61,690 bases of DNA from a bacterium (lineage in GTDB: Bacteria; Vulcanimicrobiota; Xenobia; Xenobiales; JADMJV01), in the NCBI GenBank assembly GCA_018266105.1, contig JAFEBA010000119.1, positions 1-61,690 on the forward strand. The letters are read 5' to 3'. Position 1 is the stretch's first letter; every line of letters begins with the position of its first letter. Positions 51,574 through 60,888 of this stretch are shown here, in pieces. Under the pieces are notes generated by a model, which saw only the letters and a program-made list of their open reading frames with translations, ran no database searches and had not been told where the DNA came from. A program made the translations under genes and the position numbers.

Positions 51574-52719
51574 ATGAGCTTGATGGAAAATCTAAACAGG
51601 CAAAAAAGCAGGCAGCAGAGCCAAGGTGCCAAAGTCAATGGGCAAATGAAGAAGAAATCGAGCAAGAAGCTTTCGAACATAAGCGACGACAAACTCCTGG
51701 AACGCTTGGCCGCGAAATTGGAGAGCCTTCTATCGCCCACCTTAAAGGTCACCTGGAGCGGGCAACTGCCAGATAAGACCACCGGAAATATGCGCCAAGT
51801 GGACGTTGTAGTAATAAACGCACAAACAGGTGAGCTCCAGGCTACAATGGAGTGTCGCAAGCGAGGCCGTGTCGAAGAAATCCAATGGATTCATGAGTGT
51901 ATCGGCCGAAGAGCGCGCCTAAACTCCCCCCGATCAATCCTCTTGTCCTCAAGTGGATTTAGCAAAGAAGCTCAGAGAATTGCTGCTGACGAAGGCATTG
52001 AATTGCGCGTCTTCTCCGAATTAACCACTCCTGAGCAGGTAGCCTCCCTTTTCCCTGGGTTCAAGTTTGTGATGGGCAAAAGGCGTCTTGATGTTACCAA
52101 CTTCGAATTCGGACTGGGACCTTGGAGCAGCGAAAGCGGCCAAGTACAACAGGGAAATCTCGACATGAACGGCGTTGAGTTCGAAGATCTCCGAGAGTCA
52201 GGCCCATTGCTCACTCCAAAGCAGTTTCTCAGTTGCCTAGCACTGAACGAGGAAGCGCATTGGCAAGAAGTGGTGGATGGGACTAGCGTCGAACGAGATT
52301 ACGTATTCTGGTTCTGCCACCCCGAGGAGCGTAGTCAAAGTGAAGAATCGCACCCGCTGTGGATTGGCGCAAGGTTAGTTTCATTGGAACCATTCATACA
52401 GATTGAAATCCGGCGTTACCAAAGCGACGGCCGACTGCGAATCCATTATCGTGGCGCTCACGCCCGAATCTACACTTTGAGACTAACGCTGAAATTTAGC
52501 CAACACGTTGCCTGGGAGCGCCCCCCTGACAAAGCAACAGTCTACTCTTCGCTGAGCAAAGGTCAATTGACGAGATCTGCATACACTTTCATTGACGAGG
52601 AGCAGAAACTGCTGTGGTGCTTCCATGACCTCGGACACGGTAAATGGAAAACGGAAATTTTGGATAGAACCAATCGCCCACCACTTGAATTCCAGCCAGA
52701 TATCGGCGATCTAGCTTGA
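51574..52719 (+). CDS. Mrr-like restriction endonuclease domain protein
   Basis: A 381-residue protein with a Lys-rich, disordered N-terminus. A PD-(D/E)xK core follows: D77 in RQVDVVVI and E93-C-R-K96, then RSILLSSSGFSKEAQRIA and ELRVFSEL, the usual end of the Mrr fold. The C-terminal half is an unrecognised beta-rich domain. It resembles single-protein type IV restriction enzymes. It follows the giant nuclease protein by 9 bp and probably shares its transcript with the EVE-like gene. ATG 51586 is an alternative start. Confidence 0.7.
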   Translation: MSLMENLNRQKSRQQSQGAKVNGQMKKKSSKKLSNISDDKLLERLAAKLESLLSPTLKVTWSGQLPDKTTGNMRQVDVVVINAQTGELQATMECRKRGRVEEIQWIHECIGRRARLNSPRSILLSSSGFSKEAQRIAADEGIELRVFSELTTPEQVASLFPGFKFVMGKRRLDVTNFEFGLGPWSSESGQVQQGNLDMNGVEFEDLRESGPLLTPKQFLSCLALNEEAHWQEVVDGTSVERDYVFWFCHPEERSQSEESHPLWIGARLVSLEPFIQIEIRRYQSDGRLRIHYRGAHARIYTLRLTLKFSQHVAWERPPDKATVYSSLSKGQLTRSAYTFIDEEQKLLWCFHDLGHGKWKTEILDRTNRPPLEFQPDIGDLA

Positions 52720-52754
52720 TGGAGTGGACTCTCGGAGAATTGAAAGAGTGCGGC

Positions 52755-52771
52755 GTATGTGGTTACCGTTA
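52755..52771. repeat. Left terminal inverted repeat of the IS66-type element
   Basis: GTATGTGGTTACCGTT opens the element, with the GTGCGGC target duplication directly outside. The mate is at 54224-54239. Confidence 0.75.
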
Positions 52772-52818
52772 AAGTTGCTTGAGCAGGTACCCGGAAATCC
52801 GGCGGGAATATCACACGA

Positions 52819-54207
52819 GTGGGAACGCTCGAAGAAATTCTGGCCCAGTTGAAAGCTCAGGACTCCAGGCTTCAGGAGCTGGAGCTAGAGAACGGTAGGC
52901 TGCGCGACCAGGTCGCCGACCTGAAATCTCAGCTCGAGAAAGTTGAGAGAGAAGGCAAGCAGCAAGCGGCCCCTTTCCGTAAGCCTCGCGATCAGCGCAA
53001 GCCGCCGGAAGAGCATAAGACTCCGGGCCAAAAACCCGGTCACCCAGCAAGCTATAAGAAGCCACCTGCCGATGACCAAGTTCAGCAGACCCGGCAAGTG
53101 GGGATTGGGTGTTGTCCCGACTGTGGCGGTGCCCTTGAGGGAAAACAAACCCACGAGCACTTCGTGGTCGACATTCCTCGGATCGATCCGGAATGGGTTA
53201 GATATCAAACGGAGTCAGGGCACTGCGACAACTGCAACCAAAGAAAATCATCTCATCATCCGGACATGCCATCGAGAGCAGTGGGAGCAGCCGGCGTCAC
53301 CTTCGGCCACAACCTTGTCGCGCTGGCAACACTCCTGCGGACCCAGTCAGGGATGACGTTCCGCAAAATGAGCAGGCTCTTCAAGGATTGGTTCGGCATT
53401 TCAATCTCGCCGGCTGGGCTGCAGAAGGCTCTGGCTCGTGCTGAGAACGCTTTCCGCCCCACCTACGAACAGATCGCCAAGAACATCAAAACCAGCAAGA
53501 AGGTGCATGTAGACGAGACCGGATGGTGGTTGGCGGCCGAGAGCCACTGGGCCTGGGTGGCGGCGACTTCCACCTGCACACTCTACGTGATTGCTAAGAG
53601 CCGTGGCCACGAAGTCGCTGAGTCGCTCATCGGTGCCAACTACCCGGGCTGTCTGCATAGCGACTTCCTGAATAGCTATTACCCACTAAACTGTAAGAAG
53701 TCTAAGTGCGTTTCGCACCTTCTGGCCACTATCGACAAGCTCCAGAGACGGCGCAAGACCCTCGACCGCGACGCGAGGTTTCATTTCTTGGCACGATTGA
53801 AAGCCCTGCTGCAGGACGCGATTGGACTCTGGCACGCCAAGCCCAAGATGGAGAGTGAGCCTTACCAGAAGCAGGCGGATTGGATACAAAGCCGGGTAGA
53901 CGAGCTCCTGAAGCGTAAGCCACGAGATCATGACAACCTGAAGCTCTGCAGGCGGATTCGCAAGTACAGAGAGGAGATCTTTCGATTTCTCTACGATCCG
54001 GACGCCGAGCCTACAAACAACTTGGCGGAGCGGGAACTGCGGCCGCTGGTAATCAGTCGCAAGCTATCAGGAGGAAACAGGAGTCGCAGGGGCGCCGACC
54101 GGACCGCCTTGCTTTACAGTGTCTATGCTGCTTTGCACCGGCAGGGCCAGAACATTGTCAACGCATTCCTGGACGCGCTATATGGCCGCCGAACAATTTT
54201 GATCTGA
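52819..54207 (+). CDS. IS66-family transposase
   Basis: A 462-residue transposase starting at GTG. The N-terminal leucine-zipper coil (EEILAQLKAQDSRLQELELE) precedes a Cys-rich zinc-finger (CCPDCGG...CDNCNQ) and the DDE core: VHVDETGWW, CLHSDFLNSYY and a terminal NNLAERELRPLVISRK. The sequence appears intact with no frameshift, so the element may still be mobile. Confidence 0.93.
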   Translation: MGTLEEILAQLKAQDSRLQELELENGRLRDQVADLKSQLEKVEREGKQQAAPFRKPRDQRKPPEEHKTPGQKPGHPASYKKPPADDQVQQTRQVGIGCCPDCGGALEGKQTHEHFVVDIPRIDPEWVRYQTESGHCDNCNQRKSSHHPDMPSRAVGAAGVTFGHNLVALATLLRTQSGMTFRKMSRLFKDWFGISISPAGLQKALARAENAFRPTYEQIAKNIKTSKKVHVDETGWWLAAESHWAWVAATSTCTLYVIAKSRGHEVAESLIGANYPGCLHSDFLNSYYPLNCKKSKCVSHLLATIDKLQRRRKTLDRDARFHFLARLKALLQDAIGLWHAKPKMESEPYQKQADWIQSRVDELLKRKPRDHDNLKLCRRIRKYREEIFRFLYDPDAEPTNNLAERELRPLVISRKLSGGNRSRRGADRTALLYSVYAALHRQGQNIVNAFLDALYGRRTILI

Positions 54208-54223
54208 CTCTGGGTCGGCCTGA

Positions 54224-54239
54224 AACGGTAACCACCTAC
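54224..54239. repeat. Right terminal inverted repeat of the IS66-type element
   Basis: AACGGTAACCACCTAC is the reverse complement of the left end with one mismatch, followed by the GTGCGGC duplication at 54240-54246. Confidence 0.75.
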
Positions 54240-54246
54240 GTGCGGC

Positions 54247-55596
54247 TCACTGCATTAACTTCGAGAGATCGCTACCGATATTCTCGTAGTCAGAGGTTTC
54301 TATCTCATTCTTGCGCAACGCCTCCGTTAGTGCTTCAATGTGACAATTGAGTGCCGCGCTCCAACACTGAACGTTGCTCTCCACGAGCTGAAGGTATTCA
54401 GTGAGCGAGTCTTTGCTCTCATAGAGAGATAAAATGACCGGCTCTGAAATTCCGCTATACCTCTTGGACGAATCATCCCAACTACATCCATCTGTTAAAT
54501 AGATGCTTACGAGCCGCTTCGCCTCTTTACGGTCATTGTCGAACGGGGTTCCAAGTAACCGGCGGAATAGGGCATCAGCACGGTCAAACTCTGGCACAAA
54601 GCTTCTCCCAAAAGCCTGGCCGACCTTCATTTTATCCTGGCGCTCAAGCAAATCCCTAACCGCTGCTGCGCCGTGTCCGTCCACGACCGCAATAGTCAGT
54701 TTTGCAAACGGATGCCCCCTATCTTCCACAATGTCCCGGAAAGCCTGCAGGTCAGAACCACTGATCTTTCCGACGAGAAACGAAGATTTGAGCATGAGGG
54801 CAGCGAGGGCTGAGAAGACGAGGGACTCCTTGATTACTTCCGGCTCTAACGGAAAATCAAAATCCGAAGCTGAAATCTCTGCTGAAAATTGAATAATTAG
54901 GGCGCTCAGGCAAAGCAGCGTATTCTGCCTATTCTTTACCGCCTCTACGCCTACATTAACGAAAGAGAGCTTCCAAAAAGACCTGAGAAACTTCAACACG
55001 AATGAATGAGGTATTTTTGACACATATTCTGAACGTATGGCCTCTATCTTTTCTTCTTTTGATTTTGAAATCGACTTCATTTTGTCAGCGATCACTGAAA
55101 GCATCCTCCCAGGTTCGACGATCCGATAGAAAGGAGGTTCCTCGAGCAGTACTCCCTTGAAGTGACCGAGAAGATGGACCGCCAATTCGTGTGTAGGCTG
55201 AAGCGCGGTCTTCGTGCTCGCCAAGGACGGCAGGTTGTGGGCTGCGGCATTTCTGGCTCGTCGTAGCAAATCGAGGTCTTCCGCAAAGGGCACGTCGATC
55301 AACTGAATCGTCTTGAGTTTTTCGACTATTTTCGATTCAAGCTGAGTGTCAATCGCTTGCAGTTGCGCTTTGAATTCTTTTAAGACGGCTTCGTAAGTCG
55401 GTGCCTTGCTGGCATCCCCGAGTCCCGCCGGATAGCTTGGGTCTTCGTGGAGAAACGCAACTTTGCGAATCAAGTCGTTGACCACAACTAGATGCAGCAG
55501 GATTATGGCGGCGCCCGGCAAGTTGGCTGCTAAAGCTCGCTCGGCAGCCTCGTATTCCACTCTCGAGTCCGGGTTAAATATTCTATTCAACGCCAC
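54247..55596 (-). CDS. HEPN-like protein with RNxxxH motif
   Basis: A 449-residue, largely helical protein. DLDLLRRARNAAAHN contains R115-N116-x3-H120, matching the RNxxxH catalytic signature of HEPN ribonucleases within a suitable helical setting. The C-terminal about 200 residues are unrecognised. Base composition is visibly less GC-rich than the neighbours, suggesting horizontal acquisition. It follows the AAA+ ATPase by 86 bp on the same strand and could be its partner. The HEPN call rests on one motif, and an RNxxxH can occur by chance. Confidence 0.5.
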   Translation of the reverse strand: MALNRIFNPDSRVEYEAAERALAANLPGAAIILLHLVVVNDLIRKVAFLHEDPSYPAGLGDASKAPTYEAVLKEFKAQLQAIDTQLESKIVEKLKTIQLIDVPFAEDLDLLRRARNAAAHNLPSLASTKTALQPTHELAVHLLGHFKGVLLEEPPFYRIVEPGRMLSVIADKMKSISKSKEEKIEAIRSEYVSKIPHSFVLKFLRSFWKLSFVNVGVEAVKNRQNTLLCLSALIIQFSAEISASDFDFPLEPEVIKESLVFSALAALMLKSSFLVGKISGSDLQAFRDIVEDRGHPFAKLTIAVVDGHGAAAVRDLLERQDKMKVGQAFGRSFVPEFDRADALFRRLLGTPFDNDRKEAKRLVSIYLTDGCSWDDSSKRYSGISEPVILSLYESKDSLTEYLQLVESNVQCWSAALNCHIEALTEALRKNEIETSDYENIGSDLSKLMQ

Positions 55597-55682
55597 TTCT
55601 GCCTCTTCTGTCGAAATTATTACGAAATGCGTCGCGATTTATTTCTCGGGTCTCGCAAGTCCTGCTCAAACCGAAATCAACG

Positions 55683-56702
55683 CTAGCGGTCGATGCGCGG
55701 CAACTCCTCGGTGTCGGAAGCCTTCTGAAGAATCGCGCGCCGATAGCGGAACCGCTCGACGGCCTGGGCCAAATCCTCCTCCGCCAGGCCCTTGCGCCCC
55801 TCCAGCACACAGCGCTTGCGCACGTCATAGCAAGCCCGCTCGGCCTCGGCAAAGGTGGCGCCCTCCAGCTGCTGCACCAGAAACGCCAGCGCCCCTTCCT
55901 CCGCCTGAAACGGCCGCAGGCGCAGCCGAAGCAAGCGGCTCAACCCCTCCTGATCGGGCCGGTCAAATCGCACCACCTCGTCAAAACGGCGCCAGATGGC
56001 CGGGTCCAGCACCTGCTCAAAGTTGGAAGCGGCAATCAGCAGCGAGCGCCCTTCGAAGCTGTCCAGCAGCTGCAGAAAAGAGTTGACCACCCGCTTGATC
56101 TCACCGTGCTCGGTCGCATCATCGCGAGAGCGGCCGATAGCGTCGAACTCGTCGAAGAAAATCACCCACTGGCCGCGCTTGGCATACTCGAAGACTTTGC
56201 GTAGATTCGCCGCCGTCTCGCCCAGCAGCGACGAAACCACGCTGTCGAAACGCACGTAGAGCAGCGGCAATCCCAACTCCGTAGAAATCGCTTCCGCCGC
56301 AGCGGTCTTGCCGCAACCTGAAGGCCCACAAAAAAGCAGTCTCCGAGACGGGCGCAGCCCATTCGCCTCAAGAATCTCCCAGCCACGAATCTCGCGCAGG
56401 ATGCGCTGGAATGTCTCCAGGGTCCGCTCGGTCAACACCAGATCCGCGAAATAGCGGTCGGGAAAGCGGGTGAGCAGCAGCGGTGAGCTCCGCTCGCGGT
56501 CCATGGGCACCGGCTCCCCGCCGCTAACCGGCGCCATGGCGCGACTTCCGTTGGCCAGAATCCGCTGCAGCTCATTGGAAAGAACCGGATGGTGCTTCTT
56601 CCGCTCCTCCTCGATGATCTCTTCGGCGGCCGCGCGGAAACGCTTATCGTCTCGATTCTGGTAACTCTCAAACAACTGTTTGAGCAAGTCGCCCCGTGCC
56701 AT
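55683..56702 (-). CDS. AAA+ ATPase (SpoVK/Cdc48-like single module)
   Basis: A 339-residue protein starting MARGDLLKQLFESYQNRDDK. The N-terminal helical part (1-90) is followed by the AAA+ core: Walker A GPSGCGKT (K132), Walker B VIFFDEFDAIG (about 180-190), sensor 1 LLIAASNF, Arg finger RRFDEVVRFDRPD. The ATG at 56702 has GGAG 7 bp upstream; longer in-frame starts lack a ribosome site. Close relatives with this N-terminus are, to my knowledge, often found next to subtilisin-like proteases; none is present here. The HEPN-like gene downstream is the likely operon partner. Confidence 0.85.
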   Translation of the reverse strand: MARGDLLKQLFESYQNRDDKRFRAAAEEIIEEERKKHHPVLSNELQRILANGSRAMAPVSGGEPVPMDRERSSPLLLTRFPDRYFADLVLTERTLETFQRILREIRGWEILEANGLRPSRRLLFCGPSGCGKTAAAEAISTELGLPLLYVRFDSVVSSLLGETAANLRKVFEYAKRGQWVIFFDEFDAIGRSRDDATEHGEIKRVVNSFLQLLDSFEGRSLLIAASNFEQVLDPAIWRRFDEVVRFDRPDQEGLSRLLRLRLRPFQAEEGALAFLVQQLEGATFAEAERACYDVRKRCVLEGRKGLAEEDLAQAVERFRYRRAILQKASDTEELPRIDR

Positions 56703-56859
56703 CTGGAGTCTCCAATTCTGAGCCGCCCTCGACTCGAGCTGTTCCCGGGCCTGGAAGCACCTGGGAATTTGAAAGCTTTTCCGGAGGCTCATTCTAAACC
56801 CTCTCAGGCCCCTCACCACGGGCGGAGAACTGGTCGCTTTCTCGAAATCGAATCTCGAT

Positions 56860-57270
56860 ATGTCTGGTCCGATTGGCGGCCTCGAGTTCGCAGCAGATTC
56901 CAACAGCACCCGCGAGTGGTGGGAATCTCGGCGTTGGACCTACAACCTCAGGCTGGCCATCGCCGGTTGGGTTGCTTTTGCCGCCTACTGCCTGGTGAGC
57001 TGGACCCTGCTCCCGCGAGTGGTCCCTGCCGTCGACATCGAAATCACGCTTTTCACAACTCTGTTTCAAGGCATAGGCTACCTGATCGCTATGGGATTCG
57101 CGAATCTCTGTTACCTGCTCGGTCCCCTGGTCGAAACCATCGTCAACCCTCACCGGCCCGAAACGCTACGCCAAACCCTCTACGGTCTGGGAACCGCATT
57201 TTCGGTCGGCCTCCCCTTTCTGATTCCCGGCTACCTGGCCTGGTGGTCACTCACCGGCCCAGCCCTATAG
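56860..57270 (+). CDS. Small membrane protein, unknown
   Basis: A 136-residue protein with three or four hydrophobic helices (LAIAGWVAFAAYCLVSWTLL, LFQGIGYLIAMGFANLCYLL, and a C-terminal one near FSVGLPFLIPGYLAWW). There is no strong Shine-Dalgarno. It lies between the divergent AAA+ gene and the STAND protein and may belong to the latter's operon (51-bp gap). Confidence 0.55.
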   Translation: MSGPIGGLEFAADSNSTREWWESRRWTYNLRLAIAGWVAFAAYCLVSWTLLPRVVPAVDIEITLFTTLFQGIGYLIAMGFANLCYLLGPLVETIVNPHRPETLRQTLYGLGTAFSVGLPFLIPGYLAWWSLTGPAL

Positions 57271-57321
57271 CCTGACAACCGGCCCCAGGGAGACCACAGC
57301 CAGCGAGTCGAAGCAAGGCCT

Positions 57322-60300
57322 ATGCGGCGCACACTGGACGGCAAGGAGCTGGAAGTGGTCATGGCGGGCTGGGATGGCTCCCGCTTCGAGACCTTCTGCA
57401 ACGCCTTGCTCCTGGCCGACGCCCCAACACCCCTGCAGCACTTTCCCCGCCTCACCGACCGGGGCAACGTGGCCGACGGCGGCATCGACGCCGAGTTCGA
57501 CTACGACGGCCCGGCCACCAGGTTGCTCAGTCCCGGCCGCAACGTCTTCCAGTGCAAGTGGCGCAGCCCCTACGACCACAAGGCCGCCTTCAATTCGCTG
57601 CTCCAGACGGTCCCCAAAGAGTTGTCCAGGCTCAGCCAGACCATGGCCCGCTACACCCTGGTCACCAACCTGAACCTATCCGGCCATCAGCAGGCAAAGC
57701 TTTTAACCTGCCTTCGCGAAGTCCATCCGGCGGCGGAGGTGGTGGCGGCCGGAGGCCTGGCTGCCATGGTCAACAATAACCCGGTTCTCCAGGCATCTTT
57801 CTTTCCGGAATCGGGCGAAGGGTGGCAGCAGCGGCGCGAGCAGCACGACCGGTTCTACAACGCCGCCGGCGTATTCGTTGGCCGAGAACAACAAGTCAAA
57901 GCCATCGAAGATTTCCTCAAGCAACCGGACGCTCGAGTCCTCCTGGTCAGCGGACCGGCAGGCATCGGAAAGTCCGCTCTGCTGCTCCAGGCCCTGAAAG
58001 CCCACCAGTCCAGGACGCTGTATCTAAGCGACCCACTGCTGCTCCAGGACTATGCCTCACAGAATCTTATCCTGGTCATCGAGGATATCGCCGGTGCCGA
58101 ACTGGAACGCTGGATTTACGCCTCTCTAGCCAACCTGACCAAGGCCAGGACCATCCTGGTCACCCGCGCCCCAGTCCCCGCGCCCATAGACGGGCGCCTG
58201 AAGCAGCTTGCCGTGGGTCCTCTCAGCCCCACAGAATCGGAATCTCTTCTCAGTCTGTCAGGCTCCGACCTGAGCGGCAATCAGCGCGACTGGGTGGTAG
58301 CCCAAAGCGGCGGGTTCCCACTTCCCCTGGTGCTGCTCAGTCGCATGCTTCCCCAACAACTCGATTGCAACCGCTCCCTTTCCGAGAACCTGCTTCCCAA
58401 GTGGGAGGGAGAGGTGCGCAAAGCGGCCGGAAACGAAGGCTGGCTCACGCTGCAGCTCTGCTCCCTGCTGGCGGCCTTCTCGGCGGATCCGGATGTTGGC
58501 GAACTGGAAGCGCTGGCGACGGCGCTTGGATATCCAACGCTCGGACTCTATTCATCGCTAGAACCCCTGGACTCGCTCGGTTTCTTTGAACGAAACGGAC
58601 GTTTTCTTCAAGTGCGTCCCAAGCTTCTGGCCGATTTTCTAGCACAGAGACTGTTGGGAACAGGCCAGAACAATGCAGACAGAGTTCTCGGCCATTTGCA
58701 CGAACCGACGGCCGAGCGTTTTCTGGAGCGAATCCTGTCGCTTGACACTCCCGGGGCGTCCGCCCTCAGAAAGTCGCTCCTCAGTGAGAACCCCAATCCC
58801 CGGAGTAACCTGCTCATCCGCCTGGCCGAAAAGGAACCAGAAACGGTGCTTGCCTATGTGCGCGACCAGGGGATGAAACCGGACCTGTTCTGGCTGCAGC
58901 GCTTGCTCCAATTCCCCAAAACGGCCGCCGACGCCCTGCGCCTGCTGGGAGACTATGTTCAAAACAATCAGGTCCAGGAACTAGAGCATCTCTACCTCTT
59001 CCAATTCTATGTGGACTGGCCCAGCGGCCTGACCCTGGAAAGCCGACTGACTGAGCTCAAGACCATTCATTCGCCCGAACTGCTTTGGAAGGCACTGGTG
59101 GCTGCCTGCTATGTCCAGGACCTCCTGATTTGTGACCTTCCCTGGACCGAGCTGGCTCCCCATAACCGGACTGCCAACCGTTCCGAGAAGTCCAAATACC
59201 TGCGGGCAGTCGTTTCGCTGGCCACGGCTCAGTTGACTGAATTGAGCGAAGAGCTGGTCCCGACCGCCTTGCACTTCTTGCGAGAAGCGGCGCCTATCTT
59301 CAGCCCTCCAGAGGCGTCGCATTCACTGCAGATGCTTGCCCCCAAAGCCCCCAGCAAGCTGCTGAGAGCAACTCTGGAGCGCCTCCGCGAAGAGTTTCCC
59401 GACGAGCCTGGATTGGCTGAAATGGAAGCCCGCCTGCGAAACGACCCAATGAGTCGGCTGGAGCAGTGGCTCGACAGCGACCGTCTACTAGACTACGAAT
59501 CCTATGAGCTTTACCTGGCGGAGCGCGCTCAGGCCTTCACCGAAATTGCTCAAGAATTGGCAAAACACCCTCAGCTTTTCACCGACGACCTGGCTCGTTC
59601 TCTCTCTTCCAGTTACGACGGCAGGCAGTTCCTTGAGCACCTCGGGCGCGCGTCCCAAGAATTCCTGCCCAACATCCCGCCCGAGGGCTTCGCCGCTTAC
59701 ATCAGCTCCTACGAGCCCGATCGCAAGCTTGCTTTGTTGGAGGATCCAAAATTCTGGACAGACTCCTTAACACCGATTTCTCTGGAAATCCTGGCTCGTT
59801 GTCCGGATGAGGAATGGGCCCAGAACCTTCTATACGAGAGGGCCCTGCGGGTAGATACGCCCGCTCAGCAGCTACGGGCAGCCGGGTTCTGGCGCTGGAC
59901 TCTGCAGCCCCAGCGCTGGCTGGGTGCACCCGGGCAGCGTCCCGAACTGGCGGGCTGGTTGCTGGAATTGCTGTCTGACGAGCTGATGGCAACAGCTGCC
60001 GGCCAAGAATTGGCCTGGCAATGTCTGGAGGTGACGCCACCCCCGTGGCTGGGCAACTCCGTTCGCAAGTTCCAGGCCCAGCGCATCGCCGCCCAGATCG
60101 TCCCTCTCGACCCGAGTCGGGCGCTTGGAATCTTCGTAGCCGGCCTCCGTTCGGAGAAGCGACTCGATGGAAAGCTGCCCGTCCAAGGCCTGGGTCGGGG
60201 TCAGTTTTTCCAGGCTCTACTCAAAGCGACCCCCACAAAATTCCTGGCCACTCTCTTCGATCTGGTCACGAAAAAAGAAATCAGCATGTTCCACTTCAGC

Positions 60301-60888
60301 CAGGAGTTGCGCACATCGCTGGAGCCTGACCAGCAGCAACTACTGCTCGACCACGCCCTTTCCCAACCCGAACACGCGGCCGCCGTAGCCTTCTGTCTTG
60401 ATTCCAACCATCCCGGTTTCTGGGACGCCTGTGACACGCTGCTTTCGATAGACCCCGGCGACACTCAGGTGGAAGCCAGTCTGTACGCAGCAGTGACCCG
60501 CAGTGGTGAATCCTTCTGGGGTCAAGCCACCGATCGGGTGCGACGCTTCCTTGACTTCATAGCCGAGCCTTTGGAACATCATCCTTCCGAAAGGCTCCGC
60601 GGCTGGCTGACCAACGTTCAACGTAGCCTCGATGAGGACTTGCAGAGGAACCTGGTTTGGGAATACGATCTAAAGTCCCGAGAATTTGAGCAGTCCCTGG
60701 CCGCCACTGGCACTCCAGCTCAGAAATGGGCGGTCAAGCGCCTGGTGGAGCAGGGCAATCTCCAGGATGTGCGCCGCCGGGTCAGTCCGGAAATTCTGGC
60801 CAGATATCTACCCGACCTGAATCTCCCTCCAAAACGCAAACAGGCCCTGGAGAAAGCCCTGGAATTCTGGTTGCAGGATGTCGGATAG
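57322..60888 (+). CDS. Mrr-like nuclease / STAND NTPase (Avs-type) protein
   Basis: A 1188-residue protein. The N-terminal 1-140 is restriction-endonuclease-like: WDGSRFETFCNALL, GGIDAEFDY (D56) and VFQCKWR (Q77, K79). A P-loop NTPase follows, with Walker A VSGPAGIGKSALL (K217) and Walker B LILVIEDI (E254-D255), then winged-helix-like and about 700 residues of helical repeats. Nuclease-STAND-repeat is the plan of Avs antiviral sensors, in which the repeats bind a phage protein and trigger DNA cleavage. The target here is unknown. ATG 57361 is an alternative start. It overlaps the AbiEii-like gene by 11 bp. Confidence 0.75.
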   Translation: MRRTLDGKELEVVMAGWDGSRFETFCNALLLADAPTPLQHFPRLTDRGNVADGGIDAEFDYDGPATRLLSPGRNVFQCKWRSPYDHKAAFNSLLQTVPKELSRLSQTMARYTLVTNLNLSGHQQAKLLTCLREVHPAAEVVAAGGLAAMVNNNPVLQASFFPESGEGWQQRREQHDRFYNAAGVFVGREQQVKAIEDFLKQPDARVLLVSGPAGIGKSALLLQALKAHQSRTLYLSDPLLLQDYASQNLILVIEDIAGAELERWIYASLANLTKARTILVTRAPVPAPIDGRLKQLAVGPLSPTESESLLSLSGSDLSGNQRDWVVAQSGGFPLPLVLLSRMLPQQLDCNRSLSENLLPKWEGEVRKAAGNEGWLTLQLCSLLAAFSADPDVGELEALATALGYPTLGLYSSLEPLDSLGFFERNGRFLQVRPKLLADFLAQRLLGTGQNNADRVLGHLHEPTAERFLERILSLDTPGASALRKSLLSENPNPRSNLLIRLAEKEPETVLAYVRDQGMKPDLFWLQRLLQFPKTAADALRLLGDYVQNNQVQELEHLYLFQFYVDWPSGLTLESRLTELKTIHSPELLWKALVAACYVQDLLICDLPWTELAPHNRTANRSEKSKYLRAVVSLATAQLTELSEELVPTALHFLREAAPIFSPPEASHSLQMLAPKAPSKLLRATLERLREEFPDEPGLAEMEARLRNDPMSRLEQWLDSDRLLDYESYELYLAERAQAFTEIAQELAKHPQLFTDDLARSLSSSYDGRQFLEHLGRASQEFLPNIPPEGFAAYISSYEPDRKLALLEDPKFWTDSLTPISLEILARCPDEEWAQNLLYERALRVDTPAQQLRAAGFWRWTLQPQRWLGAPGQRPELAGWLLELLSDELMATAAGQELAWQCLEVTPPPWLGNSVRKFQAQRIAAQIVPLDPSRALGIFVAGLRSEKRLDGKLPVQGLGRGQFFQALLKATPTKFLATLFDLVTKKEISMFHFSQELRTSLEPDQQQLLLDHALSQPEHAAAVAFCLDSNHPGFWDACDTLLSIDPGDTQVEASLYAAVTRSGESFWGQATDRVRRFLDFIAEPLEHHPSERLRGWLTNVQRSLDEDLQRNLVWEYDLKSREFEQSLAATGTPAQKWAVKRLVEQGNLQDVRRRVSPEILARYLPDLNLPPKRKQALEKALEFWLQDVG

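Larger units (their letters stand above)
52755..54239 (+). mobile_element. IS66-family insertion sequence, complete
   Basis: About 1485 bp with imperfect terminal inverted repeats: GTATGTGGTTACCGTT on the left (52755-52770) and GTAGGTGGTTACCGTT read inward from the right end (54224-54239), one mismatch. GTGCGGC is duplicated on both sides (52748-52754 and 54240-54246), matching IS66's usual 8-bp duplication apart from one base. It encodes one transposase and no TnpA/TnpB, as in the ISBst12-like subgroup. It landed between two convergent genes without disrupting either. Confidence 0.85.
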
